Source: Caenorhabditis elegans
Lineage: Eukaryota; Nematoda; Chromadorea; Rhabditida; Rhabditidae
DNA length: 64,000 bases
Direction: 5' to 3'
Assembly: GCF_000002985.6 (NCBI RefSeq)
Contig: NC_003279.8
Span: forward strand, 4,092,001 to 4,156,000
The notes under the pieces are model-generated. The model had not been told where the DNA came from and searched no databases. It was given only the letters and a program-made list of their open reading frames with translations. Shown here in pieces: positions 1 through 11,712 of this stretch (within the stretch, counting starts at the first letter, position 1; each line of letters opens with the position of its first letter). The translations under genes and the position numbers were made by a program.

Positions 1-2178
1 ATGGGGGAAATATTTTGATCGGAAGCTTCTGGGATCATAAGGTTCAAAAGAGGAAATCTATGAAGGATGCTACGGGCGGAATTTTTTGGACTTGCTATAC
101 TAATTTTTCTACCAGAAAATGATGGTGTTACATTTTCAGACAAAGACTAAAGAAAAGAAGGATTTTTTAAAAGTACATATAGAAAAACATGCCCAAAAAA
201 TCAAAAAGTAAGAATAAGCACAACAGGAAATATTTTTATTCTTTTTCCATTTTCTCGAAATATATACTGTTCCCGAAAAGTGACGCCAAGTTGATAAATG
301 AACCTTTAATAAATGATATCATTCCATTTTTTGGAGAGTAATTAGTCGATGTACTCGACAATTGAAAATAGGAACGACGCAGACCAAAATTCAAGGTTTG
401 AAGCATTTTTATACGATTTTTGGTTTCTGATTTTATACGGTGGGTCTCTTTAGAACATGGCAGATTTTATAATTTATTCAAATTCTAGAAATTATGTCAA
501 TCTCATTTTGATGCTCTTTGATTATGAACCTGGTTCGCACGGAAATCAAGCTTTCCGTTGCATTTCTTGTTGGGGTTTTCTGCTATTTTTATATTTGAAT
601 TCGGTTTTAATTATTTGGAATCAAATGTTATAAAAGTTCAAACCTGATGCAATGTTCAATGTTTTTTTGGAAATTTACCAAAACTCTCGGAAAAATTAGT
701 TTTCGCACAACTTCCAAAAATATTTTACATCCAAATTCAATACAGTTCCAATGAGCAGCAAAACCGAAGAAAAACCGTGAAATGTCAGGTGCTTCAAATT
801 GTTTCAAAAAATGACGTTACTTTCCCGCCGTTCCAACTAGAAATGTCTGGAATCTGACCCTTACTCGCTGTACTCGTCCAAAGTTGAAAGTAATTTCAGG
901 TTACCGTCAACGCCGTCTGCTATCAATCTTCTATTATCAACTGGTGATCTCGTTATAAGAATTTTCAAAATTAATCAGAATCATTTCCTTTTCTTTACAC
1001 TAGATCATAATCATTTTCACTTTCATTATGATAATTTTCGCATAAATCGGAAATGATTTCACTTCTTCTTATTCTTGAATTATTTTATGATCAGCTCATT
1101 GATCAGCTCATGTAAATATGATTTGTTTGCTGCTTTTCAATTTTCAAATTGTTTATTTTTCTGGATCACTAAAACATGTCTAGAAGAGTATTTATACTAG
1201 TTTGTGCAAAAAGGGGGAAGTAGTGAAATATCACAGAATACTTTGAATTTTTAGTTTTTGAACTTGCCTTGCTACTTGAGATAAACAATTTTATGGTCTT
1301 AACTGATCGAATATCTTTCAACCTACGAAATTTTGGTTTTTGAATTACATTCTATTTGGATGATTTGAAAGACCAAATAAATTATGCATTATGCATTAAA
1401 AAAGTTCAACACTTATAGATTTCCGATGCTTCAAATATAATTGTGAAGAAAAGTAAGCTGAAAATCAATTAATTTGGCAAACCACTTGAATATGCTGTAC
1501 TTATTTTTGTGATCTGTAAAAAATGATATAGTCCATACATTATGCAAAAGTACTCAAATTCCGAGCGTAAAGTTGTTTTGGATGCTTAAAAATTTTCACA
1601 TTCCAAAACAGGTGCTAGACTTTTTAATGAACCGAAGAATGCCAGGCCGATAATAGTTGAGTAATAGGAGTTCCATAACAGTACGTCATCAAGGTAGGCA
1701 CTAGGCAGGCATAGGTTAGCATGACGATTTTTTAATAGGAGCAGGATTATAGATAATCGTCTCCCGGAATCCCTTGCCTGCTCCCTTTTCTGAACTTTGA
1801 TTCTACCGTACACCTATTTTCTCCAGTAAACACTGGAACACATAACATCTGTTTATATTTTTTGTCAAGATTCATGTGGTTTCAGTATGATGATAGTAGT
1901 GCCTAAAAATAGGAAAATCATAAACTATGAACTTTCTTCCAATTAGGCAAGTGAGCCCACAACAATCCAAACACAAATATTTCAACTTCCGATTGGTTAT
2001 CATTTGCCAATCAGCCGATCAAAGAGACACCTTTGATTTCAATTTCTCTCAACTCGACGCCTCCTCCTCTCCTATTCCATCTCTATCTTGTGTAGTTGTC
2101 AACGTTGTCGCCTTGCAACCACTACTTTGATTTTCCCCCCATAATCATCGTTTGACCGGTCATTTTCAGTCATTGATC
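1..2178. other. Intergenic, no gene seen
   Basis: AT-rich sequence with no reading frame that looks coding on either strand. It contains a short direct repeat of GATCAGCTCAT near 1090-1111 and, near 1690-1720, one instance of the TAGGCAGGC-type dispersed motif that recurs through the window. The last few hundred bases presumably hold the promoter of the degenerin that starts at 2179; a TTTTCAG acceptor at 2163-2169 lies just before that start codon and could be a trans-splice site. Confidence 0.6.
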
Positions 2179-5100
2179 ATGCATCTCGAGGACGGTCCTT
2201 CAACGAAACCACCAGATTTTGAGAACGAAAAAACACAAGAGACATCATTGTCGGGAGAAGAGTTTGAAAATAATTCCACATTAGGAACCATGCGTGATGC
2301 TAAATCGTGGTGAGTTTTGATGGTAGCTCTAACCTTTAGAAGTACTGCATAGCGCCTAAAATGTATCTTATTGTTTCCCGTAAACCTCCAGATTGATAGC
2401 TTGATCCTTCGAAACCATTGAGATTTTCCGAATATTTATACCCTCTGAATAGACAAGAGGCCACAGAAGGAAAAAGGAAATATAGAGCCAGTTTTGATAA
2501 TATTTAATCAAATTTCGACCGGTCAATGGCAATGGTCAAGAGAAAAGATGACGTGAGAAGAAATCTAAACATCCCTGTGTCTGATAGTAGAAATTCTTAA
2601 GGGGTTTTCATGTTTCAAAAATCTGTTTATTTCAACTCATTACTTTCGAGTCTTGGAATTTCTGCCATTTTCGAAATAAAGTTGGCATACTAAATAGATA
2701 TCTGCGTTATCCTACGTTCAGGTGTGGACTAGCCAGGCGTGTAGGCATAAGGCAGGCGTAGGTTGCTTTGAACGCAGAGCATATTGTACTGTAATTTTCA
2801 AACACCAAAAATAGAATCAGTATGCGATAAAGTTCGCAAATAGGAAAGAGGCCATAACTTTGGCAAACATTAGGTTTTTGTTGCATTTCCATCGAAAATT
2901 CTGAAAATCAGTTAGTTGGCAGAACTGACTAGAGCAGCCCTTAGATCACCTTTTATGTCGATTTTAGAACGGTGAGTTTTACCCCGCTCCCTTTTTGACG
3001 TGCATTCTTAAAACTTCAATTATTTATAAACTCAATTCCAGGGCGGCAGCGAACAAGCAGTTTGCCAATCAACTAGTGATACAAGTTCCAGTAAATTCCT
3101 TCAAAAATGGGAAAAAGATTAAAGGAGTCGGGTCGGCTTTTCGGGAAACTAAACATTTCTCAAGTAAGTCATGTTTTTTGTTATAAAAATTTGCACTGAA
3201 AATTGAAAAATGCAAGTTTTGGAAAAGGTAAAAATTGGAAATATTACTGATTTCGAAGAAAACATTTAAATTTTTAAGTGACAAAAATGCCATTTTGAAA
3301 GTTGAATTTCGGAAAGTTGTTCTATGTTTTTTATTAAGAAGAATTAAGGAACTCAGCTTGAAGTTGTGTATCTTCACATTTTGCAGCTTTAAAAATTTGG
3401 TCCCCTAGTTTCCAAAAAAAAAAAAGATTTTTTTTCAAACTTGTACTTCCAAGAATCTTTGAACCTTACTCTTTTTCTTCTTTTTAAAAGTCGTGAACTC
3501 GTTTTTTCTTTACAAATACATATCAAAGAAGAATCATGAAAAGTACTTTTAATGGTTGCACCGAGTCCCCCTTCACTCAAAAATCTTTACAGGTACAACT
3601 ACAATGCACGGTCCAAAACGAATATTTTATGGGAAAGGAGTCGCGCGTGCCTTTTGGATGCTTATCGTCGGACTTGCGTTGGCAATGCTTTGTTTTCAGA
3701 TCTTCATTCTCCTCCAGATGTACTTCTCAAAACCAACACTTTCACAAGTTTCATTTATTGTCAACGAAGGAGGCATGGACTTTCCAGCGGTCACAGTGTG
3801 CAATTTCAATCCAATCAAAAAATCATATGTTAGAGAATTGAATGTATCTGGAGATCTTACTGGGGAAACATTGGAATATCTTTTACAAACAAATATGGAT
3901 GCAATGTTTCTGTTTAGTAACTTAGATAGACATAATTTAAAAGAAAGTAAGAAAAATATAATTAAACGGCAAAAAAAGTCTTCAAATCTTTCAGCTCATG
4001 ACGAAGCGGAAACATATTTCCAAAATCACACCGACTTCCAAATTATCAAATTTCTACGGACGGCAGGATACGATTGTGGGGAAATGTTCATGACATGTTA
4101 CTTTGGAGGAAGAAGGTACTTTTTTCAAAAACAAAAAACAACATGGTCTTTCAGTTTCAAATTTTCAGTTTGAACCAAATTTTGCAAAACTCTACTAACT
4201 TTCGGGTATTTCAATGTTGATATTGGAAAATTTAGTTTTTGAAGAATTTTTTAAATTTCCATTAATTCCAGATTCGATTGTTGCAAGTACATGAAGCAAA
4301 AAGTGACGTCACTTGGAAAATGTTGGGAGCTTGATCTCCGAAACTTGGCGCCCGAATGGATGAGAAAACAAATATCGCCGGGAAGTGAAGCAGGACTTCA
4401 AATAGTTGTAGACGCTCAATTAGAAGAGGAATTAAAAGGAGAAAATGATGATGCAAAAGCTATCTTCTCAGATATCTATGAAAATGGATTTCGTTACTTT
4501 ATTCATCCACCTGGGACCAATGCTCAACTGACTTCCGAGGGAATAAGTGTTTCGCCATCTCGAACTGTATACTCTGCTATCAAGACCGTTACTGTAAGTG
4601 TTGTTTTCAAACTGCAAGTTTAAAACTGAAAATATTTTCAGCACAATCTCCTAAACCGTGGCAACTGGGGAAATTGTTCAGAAAATTGGCCTGAAGGGTA
4701 TAACACGTTCCTGTCTTACTCTGCATCTGCCTGTCGAGCATTGTGCATTGCACAATTCTTCAATGATACTTGTGGTTGTGCGCCGTTTACCTATAATGTT
4801 GATGGAAGTGAGTTACTAAATCTAAGTTATTTCTTAGATAGATATTTGTTTTTAACTGAAATTATTTTTGTAACCGGATTTTTGAATCTATTAACTAAAA
4901 AAAACAGATTTCAGTCAAATAGTTCTTCCTAGTTACATACCCACCAAAATCAATTTTATGATAAATTAAAAACAGATCCTTTTCCAGGAAAGAAGATCTG
5001 TGCTCCATACGAATCAATAACCTGTATGGATAATCATATGCTCAAAAAAGTCAACGGAACTGATTATCTTGAGCTTCCCGACTGTGAAGAGTGTCATATG

Positions 5101-6110
5101 GAATGCCAAAGCACAAGCTACACATCATACAACTCCTATGGAGATGGCTTTAATCGTGGGTCTCTCGAATGGCTCAAGAAGATCAGCAATAAATCGGAAA
5201 CTCATATCAAGAACAACGTGGCAGTCATCAATATCTTCTTTTTGGAAATGTTCTACACATCGTATTCTCAGGTTCAAGCCACCTCATTAACTGAAATTCT
5301 ATCAGACATTGGTGGTAATATGGGAATGTTTTTGGGAATGTCAGTGATCACAATCACTGAACTTTCTCTATTCTTTTCGAAAATTTTCTGGATTATGGTC
5401 TCGAAGCGAAGAAGGCAGTACATGTACTCCAAGAAAACTCATGAAAAAGAAAAAGAGCATCAATTGGATGAAGCGGTTAAGGAGTTTCAAGAGAGAAGAT
5501 CCAGAAGAAACTCGAGAGAAAATATCTCAGCACTCGGGCACTACAGTAATCGAATCACGCCTGTTGATGATTTTCAGACTAAGTTCGGATACAAGAATGC
5601 GTTTTCTGAAGGGAATATGTCGAATTCTAGTTTAGATAGTGTGGTGAGTTATTTTTATTTTTATTTTTGTTCAAAAGTTTTGAAAAAAACTTAAAATTTC
5701 CCACAGTTTCTAGAGGTAGAATGGTGCAGCTTAGACCGGGTTGTTCATGGTGGTCTACGCCTGCGTAGGCATGAAGATATTCTGCACACCATGCATGGTT
5801 ATCTGCATAAATTACCATTTATAAAAATCCAATTAGTTGTTCAAAGATCTGCCTTTTTCAAAAAAAAACATTAATATTTTTCATTCTCCTTATTTTCCAG
5901 ATGGAGCTGAAATTCGACATCAACGAGCTGCGTCGTCAACTGAACCAGCCTTCAACTGACGGAATCGCCCGTATCCGCCTTCCCCACCAAACGAGTCGAC
6001 AGAATTCTACTGAAAACTACTATTCATCCTCTCCACCAATCTTCACAATTGAGCCAATGTCTCGAAAACAATCGAAAACCTCTTTACCATCATCCTTGTC
6101 TCCTCGTTAA
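2179..6110 (+). CDS. DEG/ENaC (degenerin-type) channel subunit, gene 1
   Basis: Predicted amiloride-type sodium or cation channel subunit of the DEG/ENaC family, acting in the plasma membrane as part of a trimer. Exons: 2179-2309, 3042-3163, 3593-3946, 3995-4115, 4272-4593, 4642-4807, 4988-5643, 5901-6110; phases agree and give 693 residues. The N-terminal gating motif HG is seen at residues 89-90 (TMHGPKRIF). TM1 covers about 103-127. A large cysteine-rich extracellular domain follows, with FPAVTVCNFNP just after TM1. TM2 begins near 514 with GGNMGMFLGMS, the family's G-x-S selectivity-filter signature. The cytoplasmic tail is long, charged and serine-rich. The 48-base intron 3947-3994 is a multiple of three without a stop, so retention would add 16 residues. 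From memory, C. elegans has an acd-1/acd-2/delm-2 group on chromosome I that this cluster may match; I cannot say which member this is. Confidence 0.88.
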
Positions 6111-6359
6111 TTAATTGTAAATAGCTTTATGTACCTATGTATTATGTCAGTTGGTAACCAGATTTAGCTGGTTGCCTTTTAACTTGTTCCCCACACACTT
6201 CCATGATCATTTTTTACGGGTTTTCGCTTCAAAACAATTTCACTTTTTTTCGCCGGATTCCAAAAAAATGTTAAAATCAAGTTGATTTTTATTATTAAAA
6301 CAATAATAATAAACATTTTCTTTTCTGAAACAAGTTAAATTCAAAAATTAATAATATTA

Positions 6360-6383
6360 GGCTGTCGGGAAAGTCCTGTCCTA
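6360..6383 (+). repeat. Left terminal inverted repeat of mariner element
   Basis: Starts GGCTGTCGGGAAAGTCC and is the reverse complement of 7311-7334. It follows a TA dinucleotide at 6358-6359. Confidence 0.85.
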
Positions 6384-6679
6384 TTTTTTTGTTTTGTCCT
6401 TGTGGGCTGGGCTGAATATCAATTTTGGTGTTTATGGGCTCCTAGTGTTTGATAAGCAGAAAAAAGTCTTTGCAGAAATTAACCCAGTATTGCATCGGAT
6501 CCATTTCAAATTACCCATGAGCTTGCAAGCACGTTTGGGGTCTCTCATAACTTTATACCAGATAACATGAAATTGCTCGGCATGAGGAAAATTCTTCGTC
6601 GATTCCTACCTCATTAATTGACCCGTTCCAACCTTTTTCACCAAGTCAATGTTTTATAAACTCTTCTCACTCTCCAGCC

Positions 6680-7268
6680 GGCGACGGTTGGTTGGGCCGG
6701 CTTATTATTGAAAACGAGAAGTGGGTGTTGTACGCTAATCACCATATACAAGCTCAGTGGATTGGAGAAGGACAAACCGCACAGGATGTTCCGAAACTCG
6801 GCCTGCGCTCGAAAAACGTATGCTCTCTGTTTGGTCGGGAGTGCATGGCCCCTCTACTGGGAGCTGTTACCTGAGGGTGAAACCATAACCGTAGAGACAA
6901 ACTCTAGATAACTACGGAATTTGAGGGAAACATTCGATCGTTCAGTCTTACAGGATAAGAAAGTATATTTCCAACATAATAACGCTCAACCATATGTTAC
7001 AAAACATGTGAAGGAGGATCTGGCAAAATGTGGATGGCCGATTCTCACTCAACCACCGTATTCTCCTGACATTTCTCCAAGTGATTGTTGGCTTCTCTCC
7101 AATCTGACTTGTGCCCTCCGAGGTAGATCCTTCCCAACACGAGAAAATCTCCAAACTGATATCGAGCTATACTTTGAATCCCTGTCAGCTGGATTCTACA
7201 GGCAGGGAATCCACAAGTTAAATGAATGTTGGCAGGACATTGTTGAACATGATGGAACATATAACTGA
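6680..7268 (+). pseudogene. Mariner transposase remnant
   Basis: Broken DD34D-type transposase. The part near 6692-6870 reads ENEKWVLYANH, where active mariners have an acidic residue in GDEKW, so the first catalytic aspartate appears lost. The frame then shifts and hits a stop near 6908. A second piece, 6921-7268, carries QHNNAQPY (normally HDNARPH; second catalytic aspartate replaced by asparagine) and PPYSPDISPSDCWLL, which keeps the third aspartate. Two of three catalytic residues are changed and the frame is broken, so it cannot encode an active enzyme. The N-terminal DNA-binding part is not recognisable upstream. Confidence 0.8.
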
Positions 7269-7310
7269 TTTCTTGTTTGAGTTTGCTTCGAGAAATAAAT
7301 GATTGAAAAA

Positions 7311-7334
7311 TAGGACAGGACTTTCCCGACAGCC
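7311..7334 (-). repeat. Right terminal inverted repeat of mariner element
   Basis: Reverse complement of the left end at 6360-6383, ending CTTTCCCGACAGCC. A GA microsatellite follows 13 bases later. Confidence 0.85.
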
Positions 7335-10300
7335 TGATAGTTGTAAAGAGAGAGAGAGAGAGTGACCACAATATTACCGCAATGTGTCTTGGGCATACAC
7401 TGTCGGTTCTTTATTTTTTCTAATTAAATAATAACTCCATAAAAGAAAATTGGTTGTAGGCAGACATGATGCCAGTGCAGACGCCTGAAGACTTTTTTGC
7501 CTACCTGCATTACAGAACTATTCTAAAAAACTTCCTGCAATTGAAAACAATTGTGCTCACGGAGCCTACCGTACTCCCCCGCACACTGCACATTGCTCGC
7601 TGTCACTGATCAAAATTTTTATTATCTCCTATCACTAGATTCCACGATTTCGAGCAGAACATTCTGGCCGGAAACAATTTGATTCAAAAGTGACCGGTCA
7701 GTTAAAAACGTGAGAAGAGGAGTCATCATACCAGCACACCCTTCACACGTTCTTATCAGTTCGTAACTGGTTTGTGATATTATGTGATAACAGCAAAAAT
7801 AGCTGTCTATTTTTAGCCAGGAGCTCGTTAGAAATAGCTTAGGTACCGTTGTTTTTTGGTTGAGAAGAGAGTTGACGCACAGGGTTCACATGGATTGAAA
7901 TATTGGAATATGAGTGTATAAAATTCTTGAATGTATAACTGGATGCTTCATTGAAGTATTTCTCCTGTCTGCAACAACGAAACAATGTCTGATAAAACCG
8001 TTTTCAGAATTTTTAACTCGTAGTCTGCTTCTATGATGTAGTTTGAAAGTTCATGTGGACTTACACGTGATCAAAAGAATTGAATGATTGTACAATGGAG
8101 GCAGAAAAACATTGAAGTTTAAGTGCCACCAAATTACCGTATTACCGTATTTTACAATTCTCTTACATTTCACCAGTCTTCAGCGTACTTCTCTCTTTTT
8201 TTAAATTTTAATAGACACTGCAAGTTGAAGTTTCGACTTTGTTTTTTTTTAAGATGAGATCTCTAGCATTTGTTTAGAATCGTTCTCCAAATTTCAGAAT
8301 TTTTCAAGAAGGTTTACAGGCCTTTTTTTGATTGGAGAAACTAATTTTTTAGAGATGTCTTCGGTCTGATTACTGTAGAGTGGCACATACATCCCTTGGA
8401 AAAAGGTATACTGAAGAAGCCTCGTTTTCAAAATCTATCCCTTGTTGCCACCAATCTCAACTTCCTGCGTTCCTCGCCGCATATCATTACTGATTAAGTT
8501 TTGAACTAGACAATCAAAAAATGAACAGACAAAAGATGAAAGTTTCAAGTTCTAATAGGAACACGTCAATGATAGCTTTTTTGGGAAAACGAATGATTAA
8601 ACCGTAAACCAAACAGCAAAAAATAATACCAGTTATGATATGTCTGTGTTGTACCCAAATCGTTGAATTTCAATAGATATTTGCAACGTGTAGCAAAAAA
8701 TAACAAATTACCAGTTTTTTTTTGTAAGTGATGAGATTTGAAGTTGGGGTCCTTTAAACAGGATAAGTCGGTTTCACATTCACTACAAGTCAAATATATC
8801 TACTTCCTGCATTACAATTGTCTACAAAATATGATAAACGGTTGATGACTGAGCACATATATTTGTGGACGATGCTTCAAGTGACCAAATCGTAAAATTA
8901 TTATGTCTAGCAAGGTGAGGTGCACAGAGTGGTCAGTTCCACACTATTTTTATCATCTTTATTTGGTTGTGAAAACTTGTACGAGTTCAAACTCTCAATT
9001 CGGTTACTGTAAATTGTTGACCGGTCGTGGTGATTTTGTTTGTCTGATTACATGCTAGTGGTATGATATTTATTTTATGGCAACCGACAGAAATAAATCT
9101 GATTTTTGAGAAGTTGATCTAGAAGCAGCACTACGATTTTAGGACAGTTTGAGGGCTGAAATTTTGAAATCTTGGCTGCAAACAATAATTTTCTGATTGA
9201 CTAACTTAAGGAGACAACAAAATAACGCCTAATAAAAAATACGGACAGGTTGGCAAAATTAAAAATTTTTAGCTAGATTTTTAACCGTTTTCCAAGTTTA
9301 AACCGCCTATGGAACCGTCCTGAACAGTTTGTGTAAAATCTCACTGTAAAATTTGGTCTTTTAAGTATTTTGAGTCCATCCAAGAAAAAAAATACATAAT
9401 TACTAATTACCTGGATCAGTCTACATTTAAAAATTGAATAAAGGGAGTCATTTGGAAGATATACTTGGAAAATAAATCATCTTGTGAGCGAACCAGAAAA
9501 TCCAGATCCGGAGGATGGTGTGATCATCGAGCATCATATTTATACCTAATTTCTCTTTTTTTTCAGATTATCACATTCCTCACATGTTCCCTTCAAGGTA
9601 TACTTTGACACGGAAACTACTGAACAAGCAATCAGCAATTAAAACATTAAAGCTGAGCACCGCCTATTTGCTCCACTGAGCTCGTAAAACAATTTAGCTA
9701 TTTAATCACAGTAACACCTCCACCGATAGTTCAAAATTTTGAATTTTATCTAATTTGTAATGTTTAAAATATGAGTTTGAAATATGAGCCAATTGACTTA
9801 CTAAAGTTTAGCACATCGATCCCTGCAACACATATAAAAAATTTTGATTATTGTACTAGAAGTATGACCCTTTAAACGATGGAGTACTGTAGTTGTGTTC
9901 ACTTTTCTTGGGATTCCTTTGTTTGTTCTGAACTTCAGTACCAATAGAGGTTAAATGAAAAATGCCCAAACTTGTGTCCGGTTTACCATAGAAAACATTT
10001 AATTGAGTGTTTTTCAGCGTGTGTAATTTCTCAGACCTTTCTGATATTTGGTGACCCGCTCAATTTATGAGCTCTCCGATCGAACATTCTGATAAATCAA
10101 CTGCCTAGGCATTCATCGAATTTATTCAAATAAATTCTAGAGTAACAAGAAATATCAACAAATGTTTGCTCAAACCTTATTTCTCCGCCTCTCTTTCGAG
10201 TTAACATGCACCCAGTTATATAAGCAGTTTCCCGCCAAAGAAGAAGAAGAAGCTTCTCCGTTTTTGTTGATTTTTACACCATGGTTGTTTTCAGACGGTT

Positions 10301-11712
10301 CGAGAAACACCAAAAGAAAATAAACCGAATAGAGAAGTCGAAACCAAAAAATCTGTAACTTCATACTTTTCCCTATTTTATGAGAGCTTCTTATCACCAA
10401 AACCTTAATCGTAGGAAGTTCGATCTTTCAAATAGTATTTCTAGATATTAAGTTTGTCGAGAAAAGTTCAATTGATAAGAATTTTTAAAACAATTAAACT
10501 TGATGCAAAAAAGTGGGAGGGTTACTGTAGGAATACTGATAACGACTTTTGACTCATTTTTCCATGAATCATTTTTGGTTTCTTGTTAGCTGCAAACCGA
10601 ACGCTTTTTCGTTTTTTTTTAATTTATTTAAAATTTAAAAAACTTATAAATGTATTTTTTTGAAGTATATGCTAAACTTAAACTTAAACTAGCAATTAAA
10701 AAATAATGGCTGTTTTCAAAAACCGTTAAATATTATAATTTCATCCATAACATTGTCTACATTTCTGACTATTATTATTTCACAAACACTGTTTTGAAAA
10801 GTCACAGAGGTGTTCTTGACATGGAATCCGCAATCATCTGTCACTAAAAATTATTGTATCAATAAAATGATCTTCATGATCTTTTCTTTTATTTTCAATT
10901 AATCTTTATTCTTAACCCACCACGAAAGTAGTGATATAAGACCAAACTAACATCCATCAGGACATCGTTTAGAACAGCAGACCCCTTTGATCAAAAAGAT
11001 GGTCCAGGATTTATAAATATTTTTAGATCTTAAATTCAGTTCTGTTGAATAACCGTGCTGTACATATATTTTCAATTGAATACACTTTCTTGTATTATTC
11101 TCGTACAAAAAAATAACTGTTTTCAAAATAAACTTTTTCGGAGGCTTTTTGAAAATAGTGTACTTGGAGCAAGTTTGTTGAAAATTTTAAAATTACAAAA
11201 ATAGTATAAGATTCCCATAAATTAACTGTTATACATTTTGACCCGGAACTTCACTCCCCCCGTAATAGTTATTCAAAAAAAAACAAAAACATACATACAT
11301 TTTCCATCGACCTGCACTCCCTCAAAAACCGGATATTCTCATATTCAAAGTCAACCTTTAAAAATCAAAAAAATCGCAAATCCAATTACAAAACCGTTTT
11401 TTATATTATTTTAGCGCACAGACACATTTTCATGTAGAACTTTTTAAAAAACGATCAATGGGTATTACATCGGATTTCGAAAGGATTTATTTTTCAATGA
11501 AAACAAAAAAAATTGAACCTAACTGTTGAATCTGTTCGTTTCAAATTGTTTTGTTTCACTTTTTAAACTGTCTTATCTTATCAGCTTTATATCAATATTT
11601 TGTTAATTTTACTCGTTTTCCACTTCGACTCTATTGCCTTGTTATCTATTTTTATAATGTCTTGCATTCCTAATGGTTACGGTATTCTAAAGTTATATTT
11701 TTTCAGAGAAAA
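7335..11712. other. Long intergenic region, no gene seen
   Basis: About 4.4 kb with no convincing coding exon on either strand. It holds a GA microsatellite at 7347-7362, a copy of the TAGGCAGGC/GCCTACCTGC dispersed motif with an inverted partner near 7455-7510, and runs of plain AT-rich sequence. The 3' end is presumably the promoter of degenerin 2, with a double GATA-type site at 11571-11584. Confidence 0.55.
11571..11584 (-). promoter_or_regulatory. Double GATA-factor site upstream of degenerin 2
   Basis: On the minus strand this reads CTGATAAGATAAGA, two overlapping TGATAA/GATAAG cores. Such TGATAA sites are the known binding motif of C. elegans GATA factors such as ELT-2. It lies about 130 bases before the start codon at 11713. 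Function here is inferred from motif and position only. Confidence 0.4.

Larger units (their letters stand above)
6360..7334 (+). mobile_element. Degenerate mariner-like DNA transposon
   Basis: The element is about 975 bases and is bounded by matching terminal inverted repeats: GGCTGTCGGGAAAGTCCTGT at the left and its reverse complement at the right, ending at 7334. A TA dinucleotide precedes the left end, as expected for mariner insertion; the base pair after the right end is TG, so the target duplication has decayed. The size, the TIRs and a broken mariner transposase inside make this a non-autonomous remnant. A second, more decayed right end of the same family is at 22083-22136. Confidence 0.85.

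Noticed and set aside
1586-2130. Short frames upstream of degenerin 1
   Set aside because: No splice logic, codon pattern or domain; chance frames.
7045-7396. Minus-strand frames across the mariner right end
   Set aside because: Antisense of the broken transposase and its terminal repeat; no domain.
10170-10400. 76-codon minus-strand frame in the long intergenic region
   Set aside because: Isolated, no recognised motif and no supporting splice sites.
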